The notes: generated by a model from the letters alone, not told the origin. A stretch of DNA of 8,209 nucleotides from Candidatus Hydrogenedentota bacterium (GCA_003557825.1 PWNM01000143.1:1-8209), one strand, 5' to 3'; counted from the stretch's first letter, positions 1 to 7,460 are shown. A program made the numbers and translations.

Positions 1-1316
1 ACGCCCCCAAGGAACAATAGCGCCCGGTGGCGCAAGAAGAAAAGGGGAACGAGCACCACCAGAAACGCCAGCACATAGCCCCGCACCTGAGCCGTGCTGA
101 CGTAGAACAACGCCGCCGCTACGAACAGCACCAGCAATGCCGGCGGCAAGAGCGCCGGGGTGCGGTGTCCTTGGGGCTCCACCAAAAGCCGGTCGACGCC
201 GAGGGCGGCCAACACGGCCACGGCGAATACGGCCGGATAGGCGTAGGCAAAGGCCGAATGGGGAAGCGCATGGGTCCGGCCTCCTGCGCCGAGAACGTGG
301 AGCATGACGAATACCGCGGCGGCAAGCAGGAAATAGGCCGCGTGGCGTCGGCGGATCCAATGGGTGAGGACCGGGGGGAGCATTAACAGCGTGCCGATAC
401 CCACATAGCCGATGCGCGGCGTGACGCCCCGGCGGGCCATTAAGGTCTGAAGGCCGAGGTCTCCGAATGTACCGGATGGCCGCATTGTCAGGGGCAGGCT
501 CCAGGCCAGTTCGCCCGGCGCATCGAGTTCCCGCATCCATAGGACCGTGGGTACCCACTGAACGGCAGCCATCAACAGGGCCAGCGCCAACATGATCAGG
601 GGACTGCGCAGCCGGCGCAGCAATCGGGGCGGTTCGGTTTCCAGGGGCCACAGCATGCCCGCGATGGCATAGGGCGCAAATAGGCAGAGCATGGCCACGG
701 AGATAATCAGCGACCCTGAGAGCAGCATCAACGCCCCGAAAAGGGACCCCAAGGCGGCGAACTCCCAGCGCCAGGTTCGCAGATGCTCGTGGAGCGCCCA
801 AAAGGCCAGCGGACTCCAGGCCAATGCAGCCGCCGTCGGCGGATGGGACATGGCCCCCGCCGAAGCCCCGCTGAAGGCAAACACCAAACCGCCGAAAAAG
901 GCCGGTACGGATGCCACGCCGAGCGATCGGATAAACAAGGCCGCGCCAAACCCCATCAACGAAAGGCAGAGAAAGGCATGTACCGCCATGGCCTGGTGGG
1001 TGGGCAGAAAGACATGGACCAAGTGCAGCGGTTGGAACAATCCGACCCGTGGATCGGCGTGCAAGGGCATGCCGTTGTGTTGATGGGGATTCCACAGCGG
1101 CAGTTCCCCCGCCGCTAACCGACCGAAGGCGTACTGGTAGACCGGATAGACAACGTGGTAGAGGACGACGCGCTCGGAATGGTCGATCTCGGCCTCGTTG
1201 ATCCGTCGAAGCTCGACATGCCGCCAGTACAACGGCGACAGCACCACAAAGGCGACCGCTATCAAAAACAGCGGCACGACCAAGGGCCGGCGTGTCGTGG
1301 CTTGCTCTTCCGTCAC
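1..1316 (-). CDS. YfhO-like integral membrane protein (partial, C-terminus off left edge)
   Basis: An open frame runs without a stop from a GTG at 1316-1314 to the left edge, giving about 438 residues of a very hydrophobic protein. A first membrane segment lies near residues 12-31, and many Leu/Ala/Val/Phe-rich segments follow to the edge. Residues 72-96 carry the signature that suggests the family: Leu-Pro-Leu-Trp-Asn-Pro, then Gly-Met-Pro, then Ala-Asp-Pro and a closing Gln-Pro. This matches the extracytoplasmic loop of YfhO-type proteins, which are GT-C-like membrane proteins linked in some Firmicutes to glycosylation of wall or membrane polymers. The GTG overlaps the TGA of the upstream oxidoreductase gene (GTGA), so the two are probably co-translated. 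Other in-frame starts upstream cannot be excluded. The exact substrate is unknown. A related GT-C glycosyltransferase family is the main alternative; the membrane-protein call itself is firm. Confidence 0.75.
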   Translation of the reverse strand, partial: MTEEQATTRRPLVVPLFLIAVAFVVLSPLYWRHVELRRINEAEIDHSERVVLYHVVYPVYQYAFGRLAAGELPLWNPHQHNGMPLHADPRVGLFQPLHLVHVFLPTHQAMAVHAFLCLSLMGFGAALFIRSLGVASVPAFFGGLVFAFSGASAGAMSHPPTAAALAWSPLAFWALHEHLRTWRWEFAALGSLFGALMLLSGSLIISVAMLCLFAPYAIAGMLWPLETEPPRLLRRLRSPLIMLALALLMAAVQWVPTVLWMRELDAPGELAWSLPLTMRPSGTFGDLGLQTLMARRGVTPRIGYVGIGTLLMLPPVLTHWIRRRHAAYFLLAAAVFVMLHVLGAGGRTHALPHSAFAYAYPAVFAVAVLAALGVDRLLVEPQGHRTPALLPPALLVLFVAAALFYVSTAQVRGYVLAFLVVLVPLFFLRHRALLFLGG

Positions 1317-2308
1317 TTGATCAAATCGCTCACCCGGATTCGACGCTTGGATTGCATGGCCTTTACGGCGGCAAAGGTCGCGGCCAGGCTATTCAAGTTG
1401 CGCCGTCCGCTCGTCTCGGGTTCTTCGCCGGTGTCGATGGCCTTCGCGAAGGCATCGAGCAGGTGGGCCTGATGGGTCTGCTTCATCTTCGCCACCGGGG
1501 CCTTGCGCCGTTTGTCGGGCTTGTCCGAGAACCACAGCTCGTCGTTTTCCCACAGCAGGACGCCTTTCTCGCCTTCAAAACGCCAATTGGCGTTCCACGG
1601 CGTTTCCCACCCCGTCGAGACCCAGCTTCCGGTGTAGTTCACCACGGCGCCATTGCTCATTTCGAGTTGGAGCATGGCCGTGGCGTCGCCCTTGTTCCAG
1701 TTCCAGGGGGCGCTCATGGTGACGCCGCTCACGAATTCCACGTCCGCATCGAGAATGCAGCGCATCAGGTCAAAATGATGGATGGACATATCCAGCACCA
1801 AGGGGAACTCCATCTGCTCGCGAAATCCGCCGAACCGGGGCCCCTTGAAAAACTGAACGGCCGCATAGCCCACCGCGCCCAGCTTCTGCTCGGCGATGAA
1901 TTTGCGTGCGGCCTGAGGCTGAGGTTGGTAGCGGTAGTTCTGCGCCACCATGTAGATCCGCTCCTGTTTCGCCGCTTTGTCCACAATGGCTTTGGCATTT
2001 TTCAGGGTGTCGGCCAAGGGTTTTTCAGACAATACGTGCAACCCCCGATCCAACGCCGTTGTGCAGACGGACCGCCGCACTTGCTGGGGCGTCACGTCGA
2101 GGAGCGCCTCGGCCTCGACTTCGTTGATGGCCTCCATGACGTCCGTAAAACAGCGCGTGTTGGGCATGCCGTGTTTGTCCGCCGCGGCCAACAGGTTGAC
2201 CTCGTTTGAATCCACATAGGCCGCCGCTTCCCATTTGTTCGACTCGGCCACGCGCTCGGTCCAGACGTTGCCCATGCCGCCCACGCCCACCTGGATGATG
2301 CGTTTCAT
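1313..2308 (-). CDS. Gfo/Idh/MocA family oxidoreductase
   Basis: Predicted NAD(P)-dependent sugar or cyclitol dehydrogenase, 331 residues from the chosen ATG. The N-terminal Rossmann fold opens with MKRIIQVGVGGMG, whose GVGGMG (residues 8-13) is the nucleotide-binding loop. Asp33 after the second strand suggests a preference for NAD over NADP (inference). The family's Glu-Lys-Pro motif is at 95-97, and the C-terminal domain holds the DMSIHHFD motif (173-180) with the expected active-site histidines. The start is ambiguous. The ATG at 2308 has AAGGGGAG seven bases upstream and gives the canonical N-terminus. An ATG at 2330 has GGAGG eight bases upstream and would add seven residues. An ATG at 2362 is also in frame but less likely. 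The TGA overlaps the GTG of the YfhO-like gene. About 170 bases separate it from rlmB upstream. The substrate cannot be read from sequence; the membrane-protein partner hints at surface sugar metabolism. Confidence 0.9.
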   Translation of the reverse strand: MKRIIQVGVGGMGNVWTERVAESNKWEAAAYVDSNEVNLLAAADKHGMPNTRCFTDVMEAINEVEAEALLDVTPQQVRRSVCTTALDRGLHVLSEKPLADTLKNAKAIVDKAAKQERIYMVAQNYRYQPQPQAARKFIAEQKLGAVGYAAVQFFKGPRFGGFREQMEFPLVLDMSIHHFDLMRCILDADVEFVSGVTMSAPWNWNKGDATAMLQLEMSNGAVVNYTGSWVSTGWETPWNANWRFEGEKGVLLWENDELWFSDKPDKRRKAPVAKMKQTHQAHLLDAFAKAIDTGEEPETSGRRNLNSLAATFAAVKAMQSKRRIRVSDLIK

Positions 2309-2478
2309 GCTTCGACTCCCCTTCGCCATGCGTATCCCCTCCCGTTCGGTTGCTGTGTTCACCCCGTAAAAGGCTTCATCCTAGCACCCCATGGCGGGGC
2401 GGTTCTACATGAATCCTATGGGAATGTCGGACAGTTCCATGAAGCGGATGGGGTATCCAATCTGGACACGGCGGCGGC

Positions 2479-3267
2479 CTAGGGCGTTTGGCGCCGTTGG
2501 CGGAGGCATTCGGCCAAGGCGATGGCGGCGCTCACCGAGGCGTTTAGGCTGGTAATGGGGCCCTGCAACGGAATGCGGAGATGCAAATCGCAGGCTTCTC
2601 GGACCAACCGACGCATGCCGCGGCCCTCGCTTCCGACGACGAGACCCATCTGCGCCCCCAGGTCGGCATCCCATATGGTCTGGGGCCCGTCGGCGTCGAG
2701 TCCCGCCACCCAGAATCCGGCCTCCTTTAGGCTTTCAATAGCCCGGACCATATTGGTGGCTTGTACAAGGGGAATGTACTCCATGGCTCCGGCGGCGCTT
2801 TTCATGGCGGCAGGCGATAGGGGAGCGGAACGGTGCTTGCCGAATACGACCCCGAAGGCCCCGCAGGCCGCCGCCGACCGGATGATGGCTCCGAAGTTGT
2901 GGGGGTCGGCGATCTCGTCGAGGATAACCACCACGGCATCGACGGGGAACTCGGTGTCGCGGATCCAGTTATCGGCGGAGTGAATGGGCAACGGCTCGGC
3001 GTCGAGTACGACGCTTTGATGGGGCGTATCGGGAGATAGCGCGTCCAGATCAGTCCGCGAACACGGTTCGACCAATAGGGATTCGGCCGCATCCAAGATA
3101 GGTTCGAGTCCCTTTGCGCCGTTCAGCACATACAGTCGCCGTGGCTTTCGTCGCCGGGCCCGCAGGCATTCCAATACGGGGATGCGCCCCACGACCCGGC
3201 CCGGCGGATGGCTCACAGCAGACGGTTCTATGGCGGGCTTTCGTCTTCGCCGGTCCCCCTTAGGCAT
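2479..3267 (-). CDS. rlmB: TrmH/RlmB-family RNA 2'-O-ribose methyltransferase
   Basis: SPOUT-class methyltransferase of 262 residues, predicted to transfer a methyl group from S-adenosylmethionine to a ribose 2'-OH, most likely a guanosine of 23S rRNA as in E. coli RlmB. A basic N-terminal tail is followed by a substrate-binding domain (about 24-95, opening VVGRIPVLECL) and the knotted catalytic domain. The three family motifs are present: DPHNFGAIIR at 121-130 with the catalytic-type Asn and Arg, VVGSEGRGMRRLV at 210-222, and IPLQGPITSLNASVSAAIA at 232-250, which forms the SAM-binding knot. The start is the ATG at 3267-3265, which shares a base with the TAA of the upstream gene (TAATG). A longer open frame extends upstream but only by overlapping that gene. 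Length and motifs fit the RlmB/TrmH group; a tRNA or other rRNA target is possible, so the symbol is a family-level assignment. Confidence 0.88.
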   Translation of the reverse strand: MPKGDRRRRKPAIEPSAVSHPPGRVVGRIPVLECLRARRRKPRRLYVLNGAKGLEPILDAAESLLVEPCSRTDLDALSPDTPHQSVVLDAEPLPIHSADNWIRDTEFPVDAVVVILDEIADPHNFGAIIRSAAACGAFGVVFGKHRSAPLSPAAMKSAAGAMEYIPLVQATNMVRAIESLKEAGFWVAGLDADGPQTIWDADLGAQMGLVVGSEGRGMRRLVREACDLHLRIPLQGPITSLNASVSAAIALAECLRQRRQTP

Positions 3268-3614
3268 TACAACCCAATCCGACCCAGCAAATCCCCGACC
3301 AAAGGTCCCAGGAACGGGAGATCCAAAAAGTACGCCACCGCGCCCAGAACGATCACTACCAACAAGATGGGAACCAATCGCCTGTAGAGCAAGGTAAGAA
3401 AGAATCGGACCCGTCGGCGGGGCTTTTTGTGGGCGGCTTCCATCTTCGCTGCCCGCTTGGCGAACTCTTCGTATTGGTCGCGGCATTTATCGCTGCAAAA
3501 GATCCCGGTTTCCCCTACGACCTGGTCCATATCGGTCACCGGTCCGCCGCATTGTTTGCATTGGCCGATACCGACTTCGTCTCTGCTAAATCGACTCCGT
3601 GGACGTTCCTGCAT
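3267..3614 (-). CDS. Small zinc-finger protein with C-terminal transmembrane segment
   Basis: A 115-residue protein I do not recognise as a named family. The N-terminal half has a Cys-X2-Cys (19, 22) and a Cys-X3-Cys (40, 44) separated by 17 residues, within GIFCSDKCRDQYE. This is the look of a treble-clef or TRASH-like zinc finger, and probably one structural zinc site. A charged helix (about 45-68, Lys/Arg-rich) follows, then a membrane helix at about 80-97 and a short tail rich in Leu, Gly and Pro. The likely topology is a cytoplasmic finger tethered to the inner membrane. The architecture resembles archaeal DUF2116-type zinc ribbons with a terminal membrane helix; that comparison is from memory. 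The start ATG is supported by AAGGAG seven bases upstream. Its TAA overlaps the ATG of the rRNA methyltransferase gene, suggesting coupled translation. Function unknown. Confidence 0.85.
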   Translation of the reverse strand: MQERPRSRFSRDEVGIGQCKQCGGPVTDMDQVVGETGIFCSDKCRDQYEEFAKRAAKMEAAHKKPRRRVRFFLTLLYRRLVPILLVVIVLGAVAYFLDLPFLGPLVGDLLGRIGL

Positions 3615-3699
3615 AACCGTTCTCCTTGCCGGGGAATGTACCGGCTCACTCGCCGTTGCTGTTTCGCCGCCATCGCTACCGAACTCTAGCGTACCCGAG

Positions 3700-4242
3700 T
3701 CAGGCGTGCGGGTTCCATTCCCGACGGAGCAGGCTGAACACTTCGTGGTCTACATACCGGTCGTTGACCCATTCGCTCTCCCGCTCGATGCCCTCGAACA
3801 TAAAGCAGAGCCGTTTGGGGATGGCGCTACTGCGTTGGTTGCCCACGCCACAGCGGATGGTGATGCGGTTTATGTCGAGCTCCCGGAAGGCGTGATCCAC
3901 CAAGGCCTTACATGACCTTGTGACAATGCCTTGTCCTTCCCAGTCGCCTGCGATCCAATAGCCGATCTCGGTCTTGCGATGCATCCGGTCGGTGTCGCGA
4001 AAGCCGATAAGCCCGGTGATGATGCCATCCACCCGCATGGTGGTGACAAGTTCCGGTTCTGGACGGCTCAGCACGGATTGGATGTACGCCGCCGTATCGT
4101 CTACGGTGCGCGTTAGGTCGACAAAATATAGCCACTCGCGCAACCGTGTGCGGTTGGCATCGATCAACGCGAAGATCGACTCTGCATCCTCCGCTGAGAT
4201 CGGATGCAGGCTCAGCCGATCATCGACCGTCAATACTGTCAC
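3700..4242 (-). CDS. GNAT-family N-acetyltransferase, RimJ/RimL-like
   Basis: Acetyl-CoA-dependent acetyltransferase of 180 residues, the usual length for the RimJ/RimL (acetyltransf_3) subgroup that acetylates N-termini of ribosomal and other proteins. Visible landmarks: the N-terminal strand LSLHPISAEDAESIFALI (10-27); GLIGFRDTD (77-85); TEIGYWI (91-97); the acetyl-CoA pyrophosphate loop around EGQGIVTRS (102-110); and a C-terminal block VGNQRSSAIPKRLCFMFEG (133-151) that matches the conserved NxxSxxIpxrlGF.xEG of this subgroup, with Cys in place of the usual Gly before Phe. The start is GTG at 4242-4240, which overlaps the TGA of thrS (GTGA), so it is probably translated by ribosomes finishing thrS. 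An 85-base spacer separates it from the zinc-finger gene downstream. The substrate is unknown: a ribosomal protein is plausible from family and context, while antibiotic or small-molecule acetylation is an alternative. Confidence 0.88.
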   Translation of the reverse strand: MTVLTVDDRLSLHPISAEDAESIFALIDANRTRLREWLYFVDLTRTVDDTAAYIQSVLSRPEPELVTTMRVDGIITGLIGFRDTDRMHRKTEIGYWIAGDWEGQGIVTRSCKALVDHAFRELDINRITIRCGVGNQRSSAIPKRLCFMFEGIERESEWVNDRYVDHEVFSLLRREWNPHA

Positions 4243-6191
4243 GATGAAGCCCCAACTTGCTCGGCCGTGTTTGAAGCGGGGTCGAGGGCTTTCGTGTCAA
4301 TCTCCGCAGTAAGCCGATCTAGAAACGCATCGAGAGGCAAGGCTCCAAGGTCTCCCAAACGCCGATGCCGCACGGAGACCGCCTCGTTTTCCCGTTCCCG
4401 TTCACCCACAACCAACATATAGGGCACCTGTTGGGTCTGGGCATTGCGGATCTTGTATTTCATGGTGTCCGGACCAAGGTCCGTCTCGACTCGGATACCT
4501 GCCTCGAACAGCCGACTCTCGACCCGGCGGGCGTAGTCTTCGAAAGCGGGCGCCACCGGGATGACCACCGCCTGCACGGGAGCCAACCAGACCGGGAATG
4601 CTCCCGCGAAATGCTCGATGAGAATGCCCAAAAACCGCTCGATGGCTCCGTAGATGACGCGGTGAATGACCACCGGTCGATGGAACTGGCCGTCCGAGCC
4701 GGTGTACTCGAGGTCGAACTTCTCGGGCATGGCGAAGTCGAGCTGGATGGTGGCGCACTGCCACGAGCGCTTCAACGAATCGCGGATATGGAAGTCGATC
4801 TTCGGGCCGTAAAAGGCCCCATCGCCTTCGTTGATGCGGTAATCGATGCCTTTGACATCAAGGGCGTTGCGCAGGGCGTCCGTGGCGTTTTGCCACATTT
4901 CCTCTGTCCCGATGGCTTTCTCGGGCCGGGTGCTCAACTCGACGGCGTACTCGAATCCAAATAACGAATAGACGGCGTCCACAAAATCGATGACGCCGAT
5001 GACTTCGTCCTGGATCTGCTCGGGGGTCATAAAGATATGGGCGTCGTCCTGGGTGAACATGCGGACGCGCATCAAGCCGTGTAACACGCCGGATTTTTCA
5101 TGGCGATGGACCGTGCCCAGTTCGGCGAGGCGCAAGGGCAAATCGCGGTAACTGCGCCGGTCGCTTCTGTAAATCAGCATACCTCCGGGGCAGTTCATTG
5201 GCTTAATGGCGAAATCCCGTTCGTCGATCTGGGTAAAATACATGTTCTCTTTGTAGTGGTCCCAATGGCCCGATTGTTCCCACAGGGCCCGGTCGAGGAT
5301 GATGGGCGTCCGCACCTGGCCATAGCCGCGTTTGCGGTGTTCCTCGTGCCAGTAATCGAGCAGAGCGTTCATGACGACCATGCCCTTGGGATGAAAAAAC
5401 GGAAAGCCCGGTCCGACGCTCTGGAAGCTGAACAGATCGAGCTGGCGACCCAGTTTGCGGTGATCCCGTTTCTCGGCCTCGGCCCGGAGCGCCAGGTATT
5501 CGTCGAGCTGTTTCTTGCTGGGGAACGCCGTGCCGTAAATCCGCTGAAGCATGGGATTGCGTTCGTCGCCCCGCCAATAGGCTCCGGCTACGCTCAAGAG
5601 TTTGAAGGCCTTGATCTTGCCCGTCGACGGCAGATGGGGACCGCGGCACAGATCGGTGAAATCTCCATGCTGGAAATAGGTGATGGTCCCGTCATCAAGG
5701 TCTTCGATGAGCTCGACTTTATATTGGTCCCCTTTCTCACGGAAATGGGCCAAGGCTTCCTCCTTGGGCACTTCCCGACGCACGAACGGAATGTCCTCTT
5801 TGACAATCCGGGCCATCTCGGCCTCGATGGCGGGCAGATCCTCTTCGGTGATGGGCGGCTCGGCCTCGACATCGTAGTAAAACCCGTCTTCGATGGGCGG
5901 GCCGATGGCCAGTTTGGTATCCGGCCGAACACGGAGAATGGCGTCGGCCATGACATGGGCCGCGCTATGGTGAAACACATACTGGCCGTCCTTGCTGTCA
6001 AACGTCAGGATCGCCACCTCGTCGCCGTTTTTTAGGGGCGTTTGCAGGCTCAGCACTTCGCCGTTGATGCGCGCTCCCGTGGCGCTTTTGGCCAGCCGTG
6101 GGCCGATGGCCTGGGCCAGGTCGAGGGCGGTGCTTCCTTCGGGAAGCTCCTTCGATGAACCGTCTGGCAGGACAACCTGTATGGTGCTCAT
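4239..6191 (-). CDS. thrS: Threonyl-tRNA synthetase
   Basis: Class II aminoacyl-tRNA synthetase that joins threonine to tRNA-Thr, 650 residues and full length. In order: TGS domain (about 1-65); N2 editing domain with His75 and His79 (HSAAH) plus Cys182 and His186 (CRGPH), so serine editing should be intact; catalytic core with zinc ligands Cys334 (MNCPGG), His385 (DDAHIF) and His510 (VVIHR); motif 2 with Arg363 and HGLMRVR; motif 3 Arg519 (GAIERF); and a C-terminal anticodon-binding domain from about 540. Numbering almost coincides with E. coli ThrRS. The start is the ATG opening MSTIQVVLPDG, with TAGGAG five bases upstream; an upstream ATG in the same frame would add 24 residues that do not look like the family. 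The 229-base leader shows no T-box motif. infC, rpmI and rplT, frequent thrS neighbours, are absent. The stop overlaps the GNAT start. Confidence 0.98.
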   Translation of the reverse strand: MSTIQVVLPDGSSKELPEGSTALDLAQAIGPRLAKSATGARINGEVLSLQTPLKNGDEVAILTFDSKDGQYVFHHSAAHVMADAILRVRPDTKLAIGPPIEDGFYYDVEAEPPITEEDLPAIEAEMARIVKEDIPFVRREVPKEEALAHFREKGDQYKVELIEDLDDGTITYFQHGDFTDLCRGPHLPSTGKIKAFKLLSVAGAYWRGDERNPMLQRIYGTAFPSKKQLDEYLALRAEAEKRDHRKLGRQLDLFSFQSVGPGFPFFHPKGMVVMNALLDYWHEEHRKRGYGQVRTPIILDRALWEQSGHWDHYKENMYFTQIDERDFAIKPMNCPGGMLIYRSDRRSYRDLPLRLAELGTVHRHEKSGVLHGLMRVRMFTQDDAHIFMTPEQIQDEVIGVIDFVDAVYSLFGFEYAVELSTRPEKAIGTEEMWQNATDALRNALDVKGIDYRINEGDGAFYGPKIDFHIRDSLKRSWQCATIQLDFAMPEKFDLEYTGSDGQFHRPVVIHRVIYGAIERFLGILIEHFAGAFPVWLAPVQAVVIPVAPAFEDYARRVESRLFEAGIRVETDLGPDTMKYKIRNAQTQQVPYMLVVGERERENEAVSVRHRRLGDLGALPLDAFLDRLTAEIDTKALDPASNTAEQVGASS

Positions 6192-6377
6192 GGATGCTCC
6201 TAATGCTATCGCCACAGGATCGGTGGCAAACTCGGTTATTCGTCTATGGGTACGCGCGGGCATGCATATCTATGGGGAATCTAACACACGCGGATGGGAA
6301 ATTGTGCCATGAATGGCCCGGCGATTGAAACCCAACGGCCACTGCAGCATGGTTGGTCCGTCGAGGTGCGAAAGAAA

Positions 6378-6409
6378 CCGTGGGGAACAGGCTCCCCTGT
6401 TCCCCACGG
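6378..6409 (-). terminator. Intrinsic terminator downstream of asd
   Basis: A perfect 14-base-pair inverted repeat (arms 6378-6391 and 6396-6409, loop of four bases) begins 12 bases after the asd stop codon. Read on the minus strand, the stem is followed by TTTCTTTC, a usable though interrupted U-tract. This should separate asd from thrS transcription. The stem is unusually long and perfect, so it might also be a copy of a dispersed palindromic repeat. Confidence 0.8.
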
Positions 6410-6420
6410 GCACGATACTT

Positions 6421-7425
6421 TTAGAGCAATTCGGCGATCTGCACCGCGTTGAGGGCCGCGCCCTTGAGCAAGTTGTCGGCCACGATCCACATGTCCAGCG
6501 CGCTGGGATGGGAGATATCTTCGCGGATACGTCCCACAAAGGTGGCATCCTTCCCAACACAATCCAGGGCCAAGGGATAGATTTGCTTGGCCGGATCATC
6601 GAGCACCACTACGCCGGGCGCTTTGGACAGCAGCTCACGGGCCTGGTCTGCCGACAATTTCGTCTTCGTCTCGACGTTCACCGACTCGCTGTGGCCGGAA
6701 TGGACCGGTACCCGCACCGTCGTCGCCGTAACGCGAATCGAATTGTCGCCCATGATCTTCATGGTTTCGTTGACCATTTTCATCTCTTCGCTCGTGTAGC
6801 CGTTATCGGTGAAGGCATCGCTTCCTGGGATTTGCGGGATGCAGTTAAAGGCGATGGGATGGGGAAACTCGGCGCACTGCGGCTCTTTCCCCTCGAGAAT
6901 GGCCCGGGTCTGATTGTCGAGTTCGTCCAGCGCCTTGACGCCTGCGCCCGATACCGCCTGGTAGGTCGATACGACGACGCGTGTGATGATGGCGGCATCG
7001 TGCAACGGTTTGAGTACCACCACCATTTGGATGGTCGAGCAATTCGGATTGGCGATGATGCCCTTGTGTTTCGTGATGTCGTGGGCGTTCACCTCGGGGA
7101 CCACCAGTGGCACCTCCGGGTCCATACGCCATGCGCTCGAATTATCGACCACCACGCAGCCGTCTTTGGCCGCGCATGGAGCAAACTTCTTACTCGTGCC
7201 GCCGCCCGCGCTAAACAGGGCGATATCGACTCCCTTAAACGAGTTCTCCGACAAAACTTCGACGGGGACTACCTCACCCTTAAACGTAACCGTCTTCCCC
7301 CGGGACCGTTCGGATGCCAATGGTTTGAGCGATTTAATAGGGAACTGGCGTTCCTCGAGTGTTTTGAGCATCTGGCTGCCGACGAGGCCGGTCGCCCCTG
7401 CGACTGCCACGGTTTTCGGGGTCAT
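6421..7425 (-). CDS. asd: Aspartate-semialdehyde dehydrogenase
   Basis: Reduces aspartyl-4-phosphate to aspartate semialdehyde with NADPH, the branch point towards lysine/diaminopimelate, threonine and methionine. It has 334 residues, a normal length for the bacterial enzyme. The N-terminal nucleotide-binding fold shows GATGLVG (10-16). The phosphate-contacting region includes SAGGGTSK (72-79) and the DNSSAWR block (94-100). The catalytic cysteine is Cys129 in NPNCST. YQAVSGAG (155-162) holds the conserved Gln156. RVPV followed by GHSE contains Arg238 and catalytic His245. All key residues are present, so the enzyme should be active. The start ATG has AAGGA about eight bases upstream. rpmG lies 134 bases upstream on the same strand with a hairpin between, and the gene ends just before a strong terminator. 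I saw no convincing promoter directly upstream, so read-through from rpmG is possible. Confidence 0.97.
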   Translation of the reverse strand: MTPKTVAVAGATGLVGSQMLKTLEERQFPIKSLKPLASERSRGKTVTFKGEVVPVEVLSENSFKGVDIALFSAGGGTSKKFAPCAAKDGCVVVDNSSAWRMDPEVPLVVPEVNAHDITKHKGIIANPNCSTIQMVVVLKPLHDAAIITRVVVSTYQAVSGAGVKALDELDNQTRAILEGKEPQCAEFPHPIAFNCIPQIPGSDAFTDNGYTSEEMKMVNETMKIMGDNSIRVTATTVRVPVHSGHSESVNVETKTKLSADQARELLSKAPGVVVLDDPAKQIYPLALDCVGKDATFVGRIREDISHPSALDMWIVADNLLKGAALNAVQIAELL

Positions 7426-7450
7426 ATCGTGTTCCTTTCCTATGCTTCGT

Positions 7451-7460
7451 TCTGTACAGA
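7451..7460. promoter_or_regulatory. Perfect 10-base palindrome upstream of asd
   Basis: TCTGTACAGA is its own reverse complement and sits 26-35 bases before the asd start codon. The position suits a dimeric repressor operator. I cannot match it to a known regulator, and a single 10-base palindrome can arise by chance. Confidence 0.25.

Noticed and set aside
1292..2209. Plus-strand open frame opposite the oxidoreductase
   Set aside because: Antisense shadow of a gene with clear Rossmann and EKP motifs.
2385..2400. Short CCCC/GGGG hairpin in the rlmB-oxidoreductase gap as a terminator
   Set aside because: Only 4-5 base pairs with no U-tract following on the minus strand.
3268..3486. N-terminal extension of the RlmB-like protein by 73 residues
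   Set aside because: The extension would overlap the zinc-finger gene, which has its own strong ribosome-binding site and family-like motifs; the ATG at 3267 gives the normal family length.
5100..6035. Long plus-strand open frame opposite thrS
   Set aside because: Entirely antisense to a thrS with all catalytic residues; no independent evidence for coding.
6192..6377. Possible T-box riboswitch or ribosomal leader ahead of thrS
   Set aside because: No T-box consensus (GGGTGGNACCGCG-like) and no convincing antiterminator/terminator pair next to the thrS start; no clear -35/-10 pair could be chosen either.
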